A stretch of 35,535 bases of DNA from an uncultured Tenacibaculum sp. (GCA_938041625.1 CALISK010000200.1:1-35535), one strand, 5' to 3'. Positions 9,114 to 19,713 are shown, counted from the first letter of the stretch. Translations and numbers: made by a program. Notes: generated from the letters alone by a model not told the origin.

Positions 9114-9980
9114 TTAACTTTCTTTATTTTTTATTGTTAGCTTTAAGTATTGAAACTCTAATTTTTTAGGATCTCCTTCTTTAATATACTTTCTAACTGG
9201 ATACGCTCTAAAAATTAATTCTGAGTTAGAAATCCAAAAGAAATGAGAGGGTTCCTCTGAAGGCATCCAACTTTTAAAATTCACTCTTAAAATTGGTTTG
9301 TTACTTTTTCCTTTATTTTTTAAATGAACTATTGTTAACTCAGCAGATTCGTTATGTTGGTATGTAGCAGTATTTGGAAATAAGTCTACTAAAATCTTTT
9401 TATCTGGTGAAAAATGAGGAAATCCGCCAGTACCTATTTCGGTTCTCTCTCCTGAATTTTTGTCAATAAAAAAATGAGTTAGTGTTTCAAAAAATGATTT
9501 GATTACATATTTATTTATTGCATTTATTTCTCCAACATAATTAAAATACTCAATATAAGCTTCAATAGATTTCTCAGATTGTATATGCTTTTTTTTATTC
9601 CCTTTTTTAATTGGTAAATCAAAAGATCCGTTTTTATAAAACTTTACCTTACTGGTTGTTTTATCTAAATCATACGGATTTTTAATTTTGGTATATTTCT
9701 TTATATCGTTAACTATTTCGAGTTTAATATAATGTTTTAATGTATCAATACTTTTTTCTGAAAATCTTTTTGGATGAAAGATCGGTTTTGATATATTCGG
9801 AGCGTAGTAGTTTTTATACTTATTAGGAAAACTCGTTTTCTCAGGATATCGAATATTAAAATTACCAATAGTTAATTCATAAAAATGACATACTGCTTCT
9901 TTAGGTATTTTTGTAATACTTTCTTGTGAAAAAACAGCTGTTATACTAAAAAGAAAAAATACTTGAACACTACGTTTCAT
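9114..9980 (-). CDS. exported hypothetical protein, 288 aa
   Basis: Signal peptide MKRSVQVFFLFSITAVFSQ. Confidence 0.75.
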   Translation of the reverse strand: MKRSVQVFFLFSITAVFSQESITKIPKEAVCHFYELTIGNFNIRYPEKTSFPNKYKNYYAPNISKPIFHPKRFSEKSIDTLKHYIKLEIVNDIKKYTKIKNPYDLDKTTSKVKFYKNGSFDLPIKKGNKKKHIQSEKSIEAYIEYFNYVGEINAINKYVIKSFFETLTHFFIDKNSGERTEIGTGGFPHFSPDKKILVDLFPNTATYQHNESAELTIVHLKNKGKSNKPILRVNFKSWMPSEEPSHFFWISNSELIFRAYPVRKYIKEGDPKKLEFQYLKLTIKNKES

Positions 9981-9994
9981 TTGTTCTCTTTATA

Positions 9995-10822
9995 TTAATC
10001 AGTTTTCATTAAAATAGACGCATTTGTATCTATTTCAGGTTTAAAATATCCTTGTTCTCCTTCAAAAAAATGAAATGTATTTTTATTTAATGTCTTTATA
10101 TCTAATAGTACTATTTCTTTCTTTTTTCTCCTAAAACTACTTGTCGATGGTCTTTCTTCTCTAATAGTATTACCATCTATAACAGTCCATGTTCCTTTTT
10201 CCATTTCTTTTCCTACCCCATCTACATAAGTTCCATCTATATTATATTTCTTCCATCGTTTATTCCTTCCATTAAATAATTTTGTGACTCTTTCATCTAG
10301 TTTCCCTCTTACATAGGTTTTATTTTTATCATCTATTACAGAAAAAATTAATTCAGAATCTTTTATAAACATAGCTCTATTTAATATAGTTTTTGCCATT
10401 TCTATATTTTCTGGTGTCTTTCTACGTACCTGTACTTGAAATGCATACTCCTTTATTCTCCATTTTTTATTGCATAATAATTTTGCAATAGCTTCAAATT
10501 GTTTTTTCTTTTCTTTCTTTTTTTGTTTTTCCCTCTCTTCTTCCTCTTTTTTTTCTGTTTCTATTGCTATAGAATCTTTCCTCTCTTGTATTTTCTCTTC
10601 AGCTCTTTCTAATAAACTTCCATAAAAAACACCTTCTAAAACTTCTTTTTTAGCTTCTTTTTCTGAAATATAGTTTTTCAGTAGTATTAATTGCTCTGGC
10701 GTTATTTGGTTAGTCATCTCTTCAAAATCTTTTTCCTTAGATATTGATGCATATTTTTTATGAATTCCTTTTTCACAAGAAACAATGACAAGGACTAAAA
10801 CTAATATTAATATTTTTTTCAT
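9995..10822 (-). CDS. lipoprotein with charged coiled-coil linker, 275 aa
   Basis: Lipobox VIVSCEK; EKKEEEEREKQKKKEKKKQ segment. Confidence 0.75.
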   Translation of the reverse strand: MKKILILVLVLVIVSCEKGIHKKYASISKEKDFEEMTNQITPEQLILLKNYISEKEAKKEVLEGVFYGSLLERAEEKIQERKDSIAIETEKKEEEEREKQKKKEKKKQFEAIAKLLCNKKWRIKEYAFQVQVRRKTPENIEMAKTILNRAMFIKDSELIFSVIDDKNKTYVRGKLDERVTKLFNGRNKRWKKYNIDGTYVDGVGKEMEKGTWTVIDGNTIREERPSTSSFRRKKKEIVLLDIKTLNKNTFHFFEGEQGYFKPEIDTNASILMKTD

Positions 10823-10863
10823 TTCTTCTTTAATTTTAGGACAATAACTTATTTATTCTTTAT

Positions 10864-11826
10864 TTAAATTTTCAATTCCCCTTTAAAATACTCTTGTACT
10901 CCTTTAATACTGTCTGTTCTATAATTTATTATACTGTAAATAAATGTTGTTTCATCTATCCAATAAAAATCGACAAATCTACAAGCTATATTAAAATCTG
11001 TTAAGTATATAAATTCTCCTTTTTCTTTTTTCTGAAAAAAGTATAGTATGCATTCTTGACCAGATTCATATCCGTTTAAGCGATAGGTATTTTTAGGTGA
11101 CGGAATTATATAATCTGGATTACCAACAGTACTTTGCGTTGCTCCTGTTTTTATAGAAAAGCAAGCGTCACTAGAATGCCCACCTTCTAAAACTAAAATA
11201 TCGTACTTCGGATAATAACCAGAAAAATCTTTGTTAAAGCCATAATCATTACTCATTTGATTTATGATTAATTCTTTTCCTTTATTAGTTATAATACTTT
11301 TAATAGCATCTTCTCTTTTGTATGCTTCATCTTCAAAACTAGTGATCCAAGTAACTCTGTTTTTTAATCTCTTTTTTATCGAGTTTAAATCGGTTATTTT
11401 TTCTGATTTCTGAAAAAATGCTGTTCTTTTCCCTCTTAATCTTATAAACTCTTTTTCGGTTATTTTAAAAGTGTCTATTTCTTCTCTTCCTTCTTTCTTT
11501 TTCTTTAAATAAGCATCAAACACATATCCTTCTCCTTCATATTGTTCATGCTTTGTTTTTTTGGGTAATAAATACAAATAATTGTTATATTTAATTTTAA
11601 CCCATTTCCCTTTTATTCTTTTTCTTTTTACTTTTATTGTTATTTCTTCACTCTCATCTTTTAACTTTTTAACTGTAACTCCAAAAGGTAATTTGGTCAT
11701 TTTTTTTGAACCTAATTTTTTATCTGCTCTAACATTTAAACCATTTTTTGCATTCACAAAATAGTCTTCTTGTGCATTCATTGAAAAACACACTATTGAT
11801 AGTATAATTATTAAAAAAGTTCTCAT
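10864..11826 (-). CDS. exported protein with bacterial SH3-like domain, 320 aa
   Basis: Signal peptide; VNAKNGLNVRADKKLGSKKMTKLPFGVTVKKL resembles a bacterial SH3 domain. Confidence 0.8.
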   Translation of the reverse strand: MRTFLIIILSIVCFSMNAQEDYFVNAKNGLNVRADKKLGSKKMTKLPFGVTVKKLKDESEEITIKVKRKRIKGKWVKIKYNNYLYLLPKKTKHEQYEGEGYVFDAYLKKKKEGREEIDTFKITEKEFIRLRGKRTAFFQKSEKITDLNSIKKRLKNRVTWITSFEDEAYKREDAIKSIITNKGKELIINQMSNDYGFNKDFSGYYPKYDILVLEGGHSSDACFSIKTGATQSTVGNPDYIIPSPKNTYRLNGYESGQECILYFFQKKEKGEFIYLTDFNIACRFVDFYWIDETTFIYSIINYRTDSIKGVQEYFKGELKI

Positions 11827-11842
11827 TTCATGAATTTATTAT

Positions 11843-12355
11843 TTATCCAACACCATGAATTTGTTTCAATTTATATTCTCCATCAATCAGTTTAAATGTA
11901 AAATTTATTGAATACTCACCAATAGATTCTTCTATTAAATCTACACAACCAACCGACCATTGAAAAGAGCTTTTATCTTCATTAATGCGTAAATATGATT
12001 TATAAATACACCCTTTGTATAACACTTCTTTATTGTTCTCTTGTTTATTAAAATTAAATTGGGTTAGTAACTTTAGTTCAGGTTCTTCTAAAAACAAGCA
12101 GTTTTTAATTAATAATTCTTTTGAGATTTGAAAATTATACTTTCTCATTTGCTCCTCAGAATCATCCTCGCTTATCAAACGAACTAACCCCGCATCTCCT
12201 TCTATTGGAAAGTTAGATAACTCTATTATTTTTTTACAATCATTTTTTACAATTGCTTCTTGAAATTCTTTAAAAACTTTTCCTATTTTATTATTAGTGA
12301 TATCTGTTTTTAAAAACCCTAGTGATATACTAATTATTAATAATACAGTTTTCAT
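11843..12355 (-). CDS. hypothetical protein, 170 aa, possibly exported
   Basis: Complete ORF with a short hydrophobic N-terminus, in the packed cluster. Confidence 0.7.
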   Translation of the reverse strand: MKTVLLIISISLGFLKTDITNNKIGKVFKEFQEAIVKNDCKKIIELSNFPIEGDAGLVRLISEDDSEEQMRKYNFQISKELLIKNCLFLEEPELKLLTQFNFNKQENNKEVLYKGCIYKSYLRINEDKSSFQWSVGCVDLIEESIGEYSINFTFKLIDGEYKLKQIHGVG

Positions 12356-12396
12356 CTTTTCTTAATTAAGTTATCATCTAACTTTATTACTTAAAA

Positions 12397-12891
12397 TTAG
12401 TTTACTTGATGTCTTTTAAAGTTACTTTCAAAAATAGTATCTATAGAATTACTTTCTAAAAATTGATTTGTCAATTCCCATATTTCATCTATTAAATCTT
12501 CTTCTACATCTATACTTCCTATTCCAATATCTTCAGCTATTTCTCCTTGCGAAGTAATATATTTTCTTTTTAATTCTTCATTATTATAATGCTCAAAATA
12601 ATACGTATCTGAAACATCAGAAACCATAAATTGAATTACTTCTTCTTGGTAACTAGAAACATCATACAACCTACCTAATTCATATAATAATAATGTTCCT
12701 TTTTCTGTATGTAATACATCTATAATATTTTCTTCAAAACCTGTAGTTGCATCTTCAAAACCTACTTCTTCAGTATAACTTAAATTTTCTTTTAATAAAT
12801 TTTCTATTTCAGAAGTATTTTCAAGTTTTTTACGAATTAATAGTCCTGCTAAATTATATCCCATTTTTATTTTTTTAATAATTGATGTCAT
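12397..12891 (-). CDS. acidic hypothetical protein, 164 aa, immunity-like
   Basis: Strongly acidic helical small protein, no signal peptide. Confidence 0.7.
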   Translation of the reverse strand: MTSIIKKIKMGYNLAGLLIRKKLENTSEIENLLKENLSYTEEVGFEDATTGFEENIIDVLHTEKGTLLLYELGRLYDVSSYQEEVIQFMVSDVSDTYYFEHYNNEELKRKYITSQGEIAEDIGIGSIDVEEDLIDEIWELTNQFLESNSIDTIFESNFKRHQVN

Positions 12892-13113
12892 TTCTAGTTT
12901 TAAAATTCAAAGTGAATACCTCTTTAAAACCTCTTAATTATTTACGAAGTTAACTTGAATTACTAAAAAAATGTTTTGAATATATAAAAGCGTGCTATTT
13001 AAATAAATATTTGAATCCTTTTTTAAAACATTTGCTTTTATCTATTATGAATGTAGTATCTAATTAAACTTTGATTTTAGTAAAAGTAATACTACTGATT
13101 ACTACTTCATTTT

Positions 13114-13167
13114 AAGGCTTTAGTAGCCTTCAAGAACTATATGTTAATCGTAATTATATATTACGAT
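13114..13167. other. Two adjacent hairpins (aaggct-ttagt-agcctt; atcgtaat-tatat-attacgat)
   Basis: Perfect 6-bp and 8-bp stems in the 12892-13208 intergenic gap, downstream of the minus-strand gene ending at 13209. Confidence 0.4.
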
Positions 13168-13208
13168 AGTTATCAATATTGTTTTATTAAATTAGTTAAA
13201 TGAAAATT

Positions 13209-13748
13209 CTATTGATTTTTTTTAACTTGTCTCTTATTCCATTCACTTCGTAACACTTTGGTTTTTGTAATATAATCTACACACCCTGTAGATATTGCTT
13301 TACTCCCAATTATTATTTCTCTTTTTCCTTTTTTTCTTAAATCAATAGTTCCTATGCTCTTATATTTACTTGAACTTATATTAGGCTCAAAACTCTTCGT
13401 AAAAACATTATATTGATTATTTTTCACTGAAATAGGTGTTTGAAAGTCAAATATTATTTCATGATTAATTAATTCATTTTCAATTTTGATAGCATATGGA
13501 TAATCTACTTGTTTAGATTCTGGTCTTTTTGAATCTATTATTTTAAATGTTAAATCATTAAATTCAGAATTGTTTGCTTCAATGAGTTTATTTTCTATTA
13601 TCTCATATTCGTGTTTTTCATAACAATTGCAATTTGCTTCTTCAATTTCAACATACTTAGATTGAAAAACAGAACAACTAGAGATTAAAAGTGATATTAA
13701 AATAAAAAATAGACTCTTTAATATGTATTTGCTCTTCAATTTCATCAT
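13209..13748 (-). CDS. lipoprotein, 179 aa
   Basis: Lipobox LLISSCSV. Confidence 0.75.
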   Translation of the reverse strand: MMKLKSKYILKSLFFILISLLISSCSVFQSKYVEIEEANCNCYEKHEYEIIENKLIEANNSEFNDLTFKIIDSKRPESKQVDYPYAIKIENELINHEIIFDFQTPISVKNNQYNVFTKSFEPNISSSKYKSIGTIDLRKKGKREIIIGSKAISTGCVDYITKTKVLRSEWNKRQVKKNQ

Positions 13749-13778
13749 AATTATTTAGCGTATATTTTCTTAAAGAAC

Positions 13779-15647
13779 TTATTCTTTAATTAAATCACCA
13801 AAAGCATTGTATTTACTATCACTCATTTGATATACTCTATCTAAACCTTCACCACTTACAGAAAACCCTCCATATTTACTTTTTGCTTTTGCTTTTACTT
13901 TTCCTTTACGATCTATAATATGCCAAAACCCATCAAATTTAACCATGGTAAATCCATTTACAAACTCCTCAGCGCTTTCATATTTAAAAGGAAGTATTAC
14001 CTCTCCTTTTTTGTTAATATAACCGAACTTTTGGTCTTCTTTAGCTAATGCTGCTAAACCTTCACTAAACTTATTTCCATAATGATACTTAAAAGGAATT
14101 ACAGTATAGCCAGAAGGGTTTATAAAACCAACTTTATCTTTTTTATTATATGCAAGTAGTAAATCTTCAGAGTAACCATCATTGTATACACCTGCAATAT
14201 TTTTAAGCAGCTTACTTGTACCCGTTTTATCTATTAAAAAACAATCGTGCTCATTAATTAAAATCATTTTATCGTTATGTAAAAGAACATAATTATGGCA
14301 ATCTTTAGCTAACAATAATTCATAATTCTTATTATAAATTTTGAAAGACTGACCTTTCTTTTCTCTAATTCCAAAAATTCCGTTATTAAAATTAAGAACC
14401 TTATGTATATTCAATGTTTTTAATTTCTTTTCTTTTACATCTAAATAATAATAATCAGAGTCATAATAGTCATCAGTTGCTGTATAAAAATTACCTCCTG
14501 AAGCATATAAATTTTCTTTATCTGTTTTTACAACTTCGTTTAAATATTTATCTACAAAAACTACTTTTCCTTTTGATTTTTTTGGAAATAAATCGTTATC
14601 TATTTTTAGATTAGTTGCTGTGAACCTTTTAATTTTCTCTACTCTATCAGTTTCAAAATAGATTCTTACTTCTGCTATATTTCCTCTATAGAAATACTCA
14701 TGATGAATCATTCCATCTTCATCCCTAAAGAAATCTATACCCTTTATATGTGTATCTAAGTAGGTTATAAACTCTTCTTTTGTTTTAAAAGAATTCTCTT
14801 CAAAAAGCTCTTGAGTTTCTCCTAAAAAATTACTGAACTTACGAATTGCCTTTTTTGCTTTTTTAGGCAACAATTCAGAAGTATTGGAAAAACTATCGCT
14901 TAATGGTTTTCCTTCTTTATTAAATGCATAAATATGATAATTTAACTTCTTTAAACTATCACTTACTGATATATGTAAATAATTATCCGTTAGTTTTTTT
15001 ATTTTAATTTCACCATTTTTATATTTTTTCTTCTTAGTACTATTGGAAAGTACAACTGAATCATAGGCTTTCAAATAACTTAATTTATAATCTATGAAAA
15101 TACTATCTACAATTTTTTGTTTTCCCCATGCTCTTGGGAAATGCTCAAAACTTACTTCATAATTTTTTAGACTCTCAGTTCGTTTTTCTTTACTCTTATA
15201 ATAAATTGTATTTGGTAAGAATGATTGTTTGTTAACTGAAAGAAAATCCGTTGTATTTTCTGATAATCTTAGTGTAGCTCCCTCCTTGAATTCTTTATCC
15301 AATCTGTAAAACACAAATTCAGATACAGTATCATTTATTATTTGATCAAACCCTACATCTTTAAACTGCTGTAAAGTAGCTGCCACCATAGAAGTATCTA
15401 TTTTAAAAGGAGATCTTAATTTTTCATCTTTTTGGGCTATGTTTTTAATTTCCTTGTCTGAACCTCCTATTTTATTAAAATATTTTAATGTTCTTATCGT
15501 ATTATTTAATTGTGTTGAAATCTCCTCTAAATTCATTCCTTCAAATTCAGCAATGAATTCATCCATTTCTTTGGTACGAGATTTCTCTTGACAACTTGTA
15601 AAAAAAATTGAAAATAAACAACTTAAAACTATAATATACTTTTTCAT
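13779..15647 (-). CDS. WG-repeat lipoprotein, 622 aa
   Basis: Lipobox FFTSCQE; C-terminal repeats KKDKVGFINPSGYTVIPFKY / DQKFGYINKKGEVILPFKY / FDGFWHIIDRKGKVKAKA. Confidence 0.85.
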   Translation of the reverse strand: MKKYIIVLSCLFSIFFTSCQEKSRTKEMDEFIAEFEGMNLEEISTQLNNTIRTLKYFNKIGGSDKEIKNIAQKDEKLRSPFKIDTSMVAATLQQFKDVGFDQIINDTVSEFVFYRLDKEFKEGATLRLSENTTDFLSVNKQSFLPNTIYYKSKEKRTESLKNYEVSFEHFPRAWGKQKIVDSIFIDYKLSYLKAYDSVVLSNSTKKKKYKNGEIKIKKLTDNYLHISVSDSLKKLNYHIYAFNKEGKPLSDSFSNTSELLPKKAKKAIRKFSNFLGETQELFEENSFKTKEEFITYLDTHIKGIDFFRDEDGMIHHEYFYRGNIAEVRIYFETDRVEKIKRFTATNLKIDNDLFPKKSKGKVVFVDKYLNEVVKTDKENLYASGGNFYTATDDYYDSDYYYLDVKEKKLKTLNIHKVLNFNNGIFGIREKKGQSFKIYNKNYELLLAKDCHNYVLLHNDKMILINEHDCFLIDKTGTSKLLKNIAGVYNDGYSEDLLLAYNKKDKVGFINPSGYTVIPFKYHYGNKFSEGLAALAKEDQKFGYINKKGEVILPFKYESAEEFVNGFTMVKFDGFWHIIDRKGKVKAKAKSKYGGFSVSGEGLDRVYQMSDSKYNAFGDLIKE

Positions 15648-15675
15648 TTTATACTTTATTAAGAGCTATATTAAT

Positions 15676-16152
15676 TTAATTAAAGCTCGCTATTAATTTT
15701 TTAAAATGCGGATAATATATAGCTCCCCACATCGGATTTTTTTCAAACTTAAAAATCTCCTTTGTTTCTGAGTTATATGCTACAGGAATTGAAAATCCAG
15801 CCCATTTTTTTCCTGACTTCAACTTTCTACAATACTCTTTTGCTTCTTCTGTAATATTGGTTGAAATTAATATTGAAATCACCCCAACAGCAGATTGCAA
15901 TCCTCTTGGCCATCCTTTATAATTTTGTTTAGAAAATTTAAAAGATTCAGATAAATGCTGCTCAATGATCGATTTATTAATTTCTTGATCTCCTAAGTCT
16001 GTAATAACAATAAATGTATTTAATTGAGTAGCTACCCAACTCCATTTAAATTTCTTTTCATAACCTATGACACTTTGGTTATTTAAAATTTCACCTTCTG
16101 AATGAAAAATATTAGCTTCTTTCAATGTTACTTTTACTGATTCTATATTCAT
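15676..16152 (-). CDS. hypothetical cytosolic protein, 158 aa
   Basis: Complete ORF, soluble, no signal peptide. Confidence 0.7.
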   Translation of the reverse strand: MNIESVKVTLKEANIFHSEGEILNNQSVIGYEKKFKWSWVATQLNTFIVITDLGDQEINKSIIEQHLSESFKFSKQNYKGWPRGLQSAVGVISILISTNITEEAKEYCRKLKSGKKWAGFSIPVAYNSETKEIFKFEKNPMWGAIYYPHFKKLIASFN

Positions 16153-16199
16153 TTTATTATTTTTTATTTCTCGTGTTTTACTAAATGTTTATCAGACAT

Positions 16200-17429
16200 C
16201 TATTTATACTCCCCTACATTTACATTATGCTTTCCTAACAAAGTTCTTGCATGTTTTACAAAACGCATCATTTTATCGTAATCTTTTTTCTTTGTAAAAG
16301 ATTTTGGTTTTTTAGCGTATTCATCTGCTGGTAATACATAATATTCTTTTTTACCATTTACTACTGGTTCGTATACCCAAGTAAGTAAGTAATTTGCATT
16401 TTTAATGTGTATTTTTTTATCCTTGTCTTTCGTTAATGATAATTTTAAAACTGCTCCTCCGTCTCTAGGAAATGTACGCTGGTGTGAAACAAAATTTCCT
16501 AATGAATACACCACAAAATCTTCTTTTGTATTTTCTTTTGTTGGTTTTGTCCATTTCATTGGTTGTAATACATGTGGGTGTGCACCTATTACAATATTTA
16601 CACCTAATGATTTAAAGTAAGCAAACATATCTTTTTGCTCTTTATTGGGTAAGTTTTTATACTGTAATCCCCAATGTACAAACGCAATAATTTGATCTGG
16701 ATTCACTTTACTATTCACATAGTTTATATCTTTTTTAATCGTTTCTTTATCTAAATAATTCACGATATTCGGAGGTGTTGGTTTTATACTATTTGTACCA
16801 TATGTGTAGCTTATTACAGCTATTTTAAAATTATTTTTTTCGATAACATATGCCGGATTTTTTGTTTTTTCTATTGAATTGATAAACGTTCCTGTATGTC
16901 CGATATTTAATGAATCTAAAATTTTAATTGTTCGTTCTACTCCTTTCTTACGTTTGTCACAAGAATGATTATTAGAAGTTGTTAATATATCTACTCCTGC
17001 ATTTTTTATTGCTGAAGCATATGATGGTGGAGAACTAAATTGTGGATATCCCGAATATGGTTTTACACCTAAAGTAACTTCTAAATTACCTAAAGTAACA
17101 TCTGCATTACTTAATATTGGTTTTATTTTAGAAAAGCATGAATCATACTCATATAATTTTGTTTTTTTATTATATGCCGCTTTTATTTGATCCATATGTC
17201 CCATAAAATCACCAATAAATAATAAGCTTATTTCATCGTCTTTTTTAGGACCTAATTTCTTTATGATTTTTTTTATAGGCTTGGTTACTACCTCTTTTTT
17301 ATTTTCTTTTATGGTAACCGTATTTTCTTTTTTTGATTCCCCTTTCTTTTGTGCTTCTTTTTTAGAAACACATGCATATTGCAAAAAAAGAATTAATAAT
17401 ACATATAATGTTACTTTACCTATCTTCAT
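16200..17429 (-). CDS. CapA-family (poly-gamma-glutamate biosynthesis / metallophosphatase-like) lipoprotein
   Basis: ISLLFIGDFMGH, VTLGNLEVTLG, ILTTSNNHSCDKRKKG, IAFVHWGLQYKNLPN, NIVIGAHPHVLQPM; lipobox YACVS. Confidence 0.92.
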   Translation of the reverse strand: MKIGKVTLYVLLILFLQYACVSKKEAQKKGESKKENTVTIKENKKEVVTKPIKKIIKKLGPKKDDEISLLFIGDFMGHMDQIKAAYNKKTKLYEYDSCFSKIKPILSNADVTLGNLEVTLGVKPYSGYPQFSSPPSYASAIKNAGVDILTTSNNHSCDKRKKGVERTIKILDSLNIGHTGTFINSIEKTKNPAYVIEKNNFKIAVISYTYGTNSIKPTPPNIVNYLDKETIKKDINYVNSKVNPDQIIAFVHWGLQYKNLPNKEQKDMFAYFKSLGVNIVIGAHPHVLQPMKWTKPTKENTKEDFVVYSLGNFVSHQRTFPRDGGAVLKLSLTKDKDKKIHIKNANYLLTWVYEPVVNGKKEYYVLPADEYAKKPKSFTKKKDYDKMMRFVKHARTLLGKHNVNVGEYK

Positions 17430-17647
17430 TTTTAATAGTTTTTAACTTATAGAGCTAATGTATAAATTATTTTAATGTTGTTCTTTATTGTTAACTATAT
17501 AAACCCTTAAATTATTATAGGTAGATATTCAATTTATAGTTTCTATTTTCAAAAATTATATGACTCTATCATTTCAAAAGATGCAATATTAGCGTCAAAA
17601 TATTTGTCATTTTCACACATTTTTATTCCTATTTGTTTTCTTTATTT

Positions 17648-18310
17648 TTAAACCTTTAATTCGTTAATTATATCATCACAATTTATTTCTTCATATATCA
17701 TATTACCAACAATTAACTTTTTTAAATTTGGTAACTTTTTCAATAGATTGGATACTTCTTTTTTTATTTCAAATTTACTTTTCCCTGTATTTCTATCATA
17801 AGCAATTTCAAGTACTTCTAACGTTTTAGCTGTTTGAAGGTCTGATATTCCTGTTAAATATTTACAGTTACGAATTGAGAAGTGTTTTAAGTTCTTCAAT
17901 TTTGAGAAATTAGTTAACTCTTTTATGTTTACATCAAATAGAGTTATGGATTCAATCGTGGTTGTATTTTTCAAAAAAGATAAATCTTCTATTTCTTTTG
18001 ATTTCATCAACTCTAAATTTAAATTCTTTATTTTAAGTGTCTCTATAAAATCAAGATTCTTGATATTACTACTAGATATCAATAAATACTCAAGATTTAA
18101 ACAATCAATCAGTACTGAATAATCTTTTATGACACTACCTGCAAATCCTATTTTTTTGAGGTTCTTAAACTTTTTTAAAAATCTTAATGAAATTTTCTTG
18201 AAAACAATTAAAAATAACTCTTCTATTTCATCTAAGTTCTTATTTTGAAGAATATTCAAATCTTTTACCCCATTTAATATTTCAATTTCAATTCTTTTAT
18301 CATTAATCAT
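17648..18310 (-). CDS. leucine-rich-repeat-like protein, 220 aa
   Basis: Repeated units such as LKNLKHFSIRNCKYLTGISDLQTAKTLEVLEI and LKKLPNLKKLIVG. Confidence 0.75.
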   Translation of the reverse strand: MINDKRIEIEILNGVKDLNILQNKNLDEIEELFLIVFKKISLRFLKKFKNLKKIGFAGSVIKDYSVLIDCLNLEYLLISSSNIKNLDFIETLKIKNLNLELMKSKEIEDLSFLKNTTTIESITLFDVNIKELTNFSKLKNLKHFSIRNCKYLTGISDLQTAKTLEVLEIAYDRNTGKSKFEIKKEVSNLLKKLPNLKKLIVGNMIYEEINCDDIINELKV

Positions 18311-18580
18311 ATTTCTGACTTGATTAGTGTGTTTGCAGATAATATAACGACAAAGACTGCTCGTAATAGATAAAAAATCATACTCCTTTTTTTAAATTAC
18401 TTTTGTAAAAAAAGTAAAAACATCTTTTATAATTAAAACTATTGAGTTTATTTATGTAACTAATAATTCTATTTCGTTATATTATTTTTTAATTTTTATT
18501 AAAGAAAACCTCTATTAATGATAAAATAATTCATCATCTCAAAAACACAACATAGAACTATTAATAAACATCTCTTTAAT

Positions 18581-19537
18581 TTACTTTTCAATTTCTTTTA
18601 TAAATATTAATTTACTTCCATTCCACTTATAATATTTAAAAGATATTTTCTTAATGTTTTTTGAATACACTTTTGTAGTTTTCAATACCACTAAATTTCT
18701 TACTGGAATATTAATGGATGAACTTGGTTCAACAATATCGAACGTTAAATCGTTTTTTAAAATATCTTTAAACTTTCCCCAAGGCGCTAAAACCACTTTA
18801 TTTGCAGTTACTATAGGAATATATAGTGTAAAAATTTGATCTTCTAACTCATCATTTTCTTCGTATTCAACCTCATCAGAACTCCATAATTTAATTAGTT
18901 TATTTTTTGTTGTAACTATTATTTCTTGATGAGATCTTCCTGGGCATGATTCTTCTTCGGTTCTGTAATTAAAAATATAATTTATTCCTTCTAAAGCATG
19001 TTCAGATTCATATAAATTCTCTAAAACATGATAGTCATAGTAATGTGGTATTGTATATTTTTGAAGTATTTTATTTGTTTTGGTATTAAATAATTTAATT
19101 GAAAAGGCGCCTTCATTATTGGATTTTGTTATAATTTTACCTAAAATTCCTAAATCCAATTTACTGTAACTTGTATAAAAGTTACTCATTACATTCGCTT
19201 TAATATATCCTCCTTCTTTAAAATCTGGATTCCATCCTTGCAGCTTATACCAATATATTCCTTCGTTTAAAATATGTTCTTGTACTGTATATTGACTATC
19301 GCTAAATTTTAGTTCTCTCACCACTTCACTTAAAGTATCTGGAGCGGCATATATATTAGCTGTTTCTGGAAAAATAAAAGTTCTTAAACCAGAAGGTAAA
19401 TTTAGAACATGTTTATAGTTATCTATCTTTTTAATAACAATACTATCTCTTAATATAACCTCTTCTACTTTTATATTTTCTTGTTTACAATTTGTAAACA
19501 TTAGTAGTGCTATTATAATTAAAAATACTTTATTCAT
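18581..19537 (-). CDS. SH3-like domain lipoprotein, 318 aa
   Basis: Lipobox MFTNCKQ; ETANIYAAPDTLSEVVRELKF...GIYWYKLQGWNP...GGYIKANVM resembles bacterial SH3. Confidence 0.78.
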   Translation of the reverse strand: MNKVFLIIIALLMFTNCKQENIKVEEVILRDSIVIKKIDNYKHVLNLPSGLRTFIFPETANIYAAPDTLSEVVRELKFSDSQYTVQEHILNEGIYWYKLQGWNPDFKEGGYIKANVMSNFYTSYSKLDLGILGKIITKSNNEGAFSIKLFNTKTNKILQKYTIPHYYDYHVLENLYESEHALEGINYIFNYRTEEESCPGRSHQEIIVTTKNKLIKLWSSDEVEYEENDELEDQIFTLYIPIVTANKVVLAPWGKFKDILKNDLTFDIVEPSSSINIPVRNLVVLKTTKVYSKNIKKISFKYYKWNGSKLIFIKEIEK

Positions 19538-19713
19538 TAGTACTTATTTATTAAGGGTACGCTAAAGTATATGAACTATTGTTTTTAATAATTACTCAAT
19601 TAATTTTTGTAGCTTATTATTGTATTTCCGTATTAATTTTAAAATAAATAGACCACACCAAAAAAGACATCCTAAAAGTGTTTTTTTTAATATAGTCTCA
19701 TTTTTTGTTGTAA

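Noticed and set aside
18397-18417. ttactttt-gtaaa-aaaagtaa hairpin
   Set aside because: A/T-only-rich weak stem, expected by chance in this composition.
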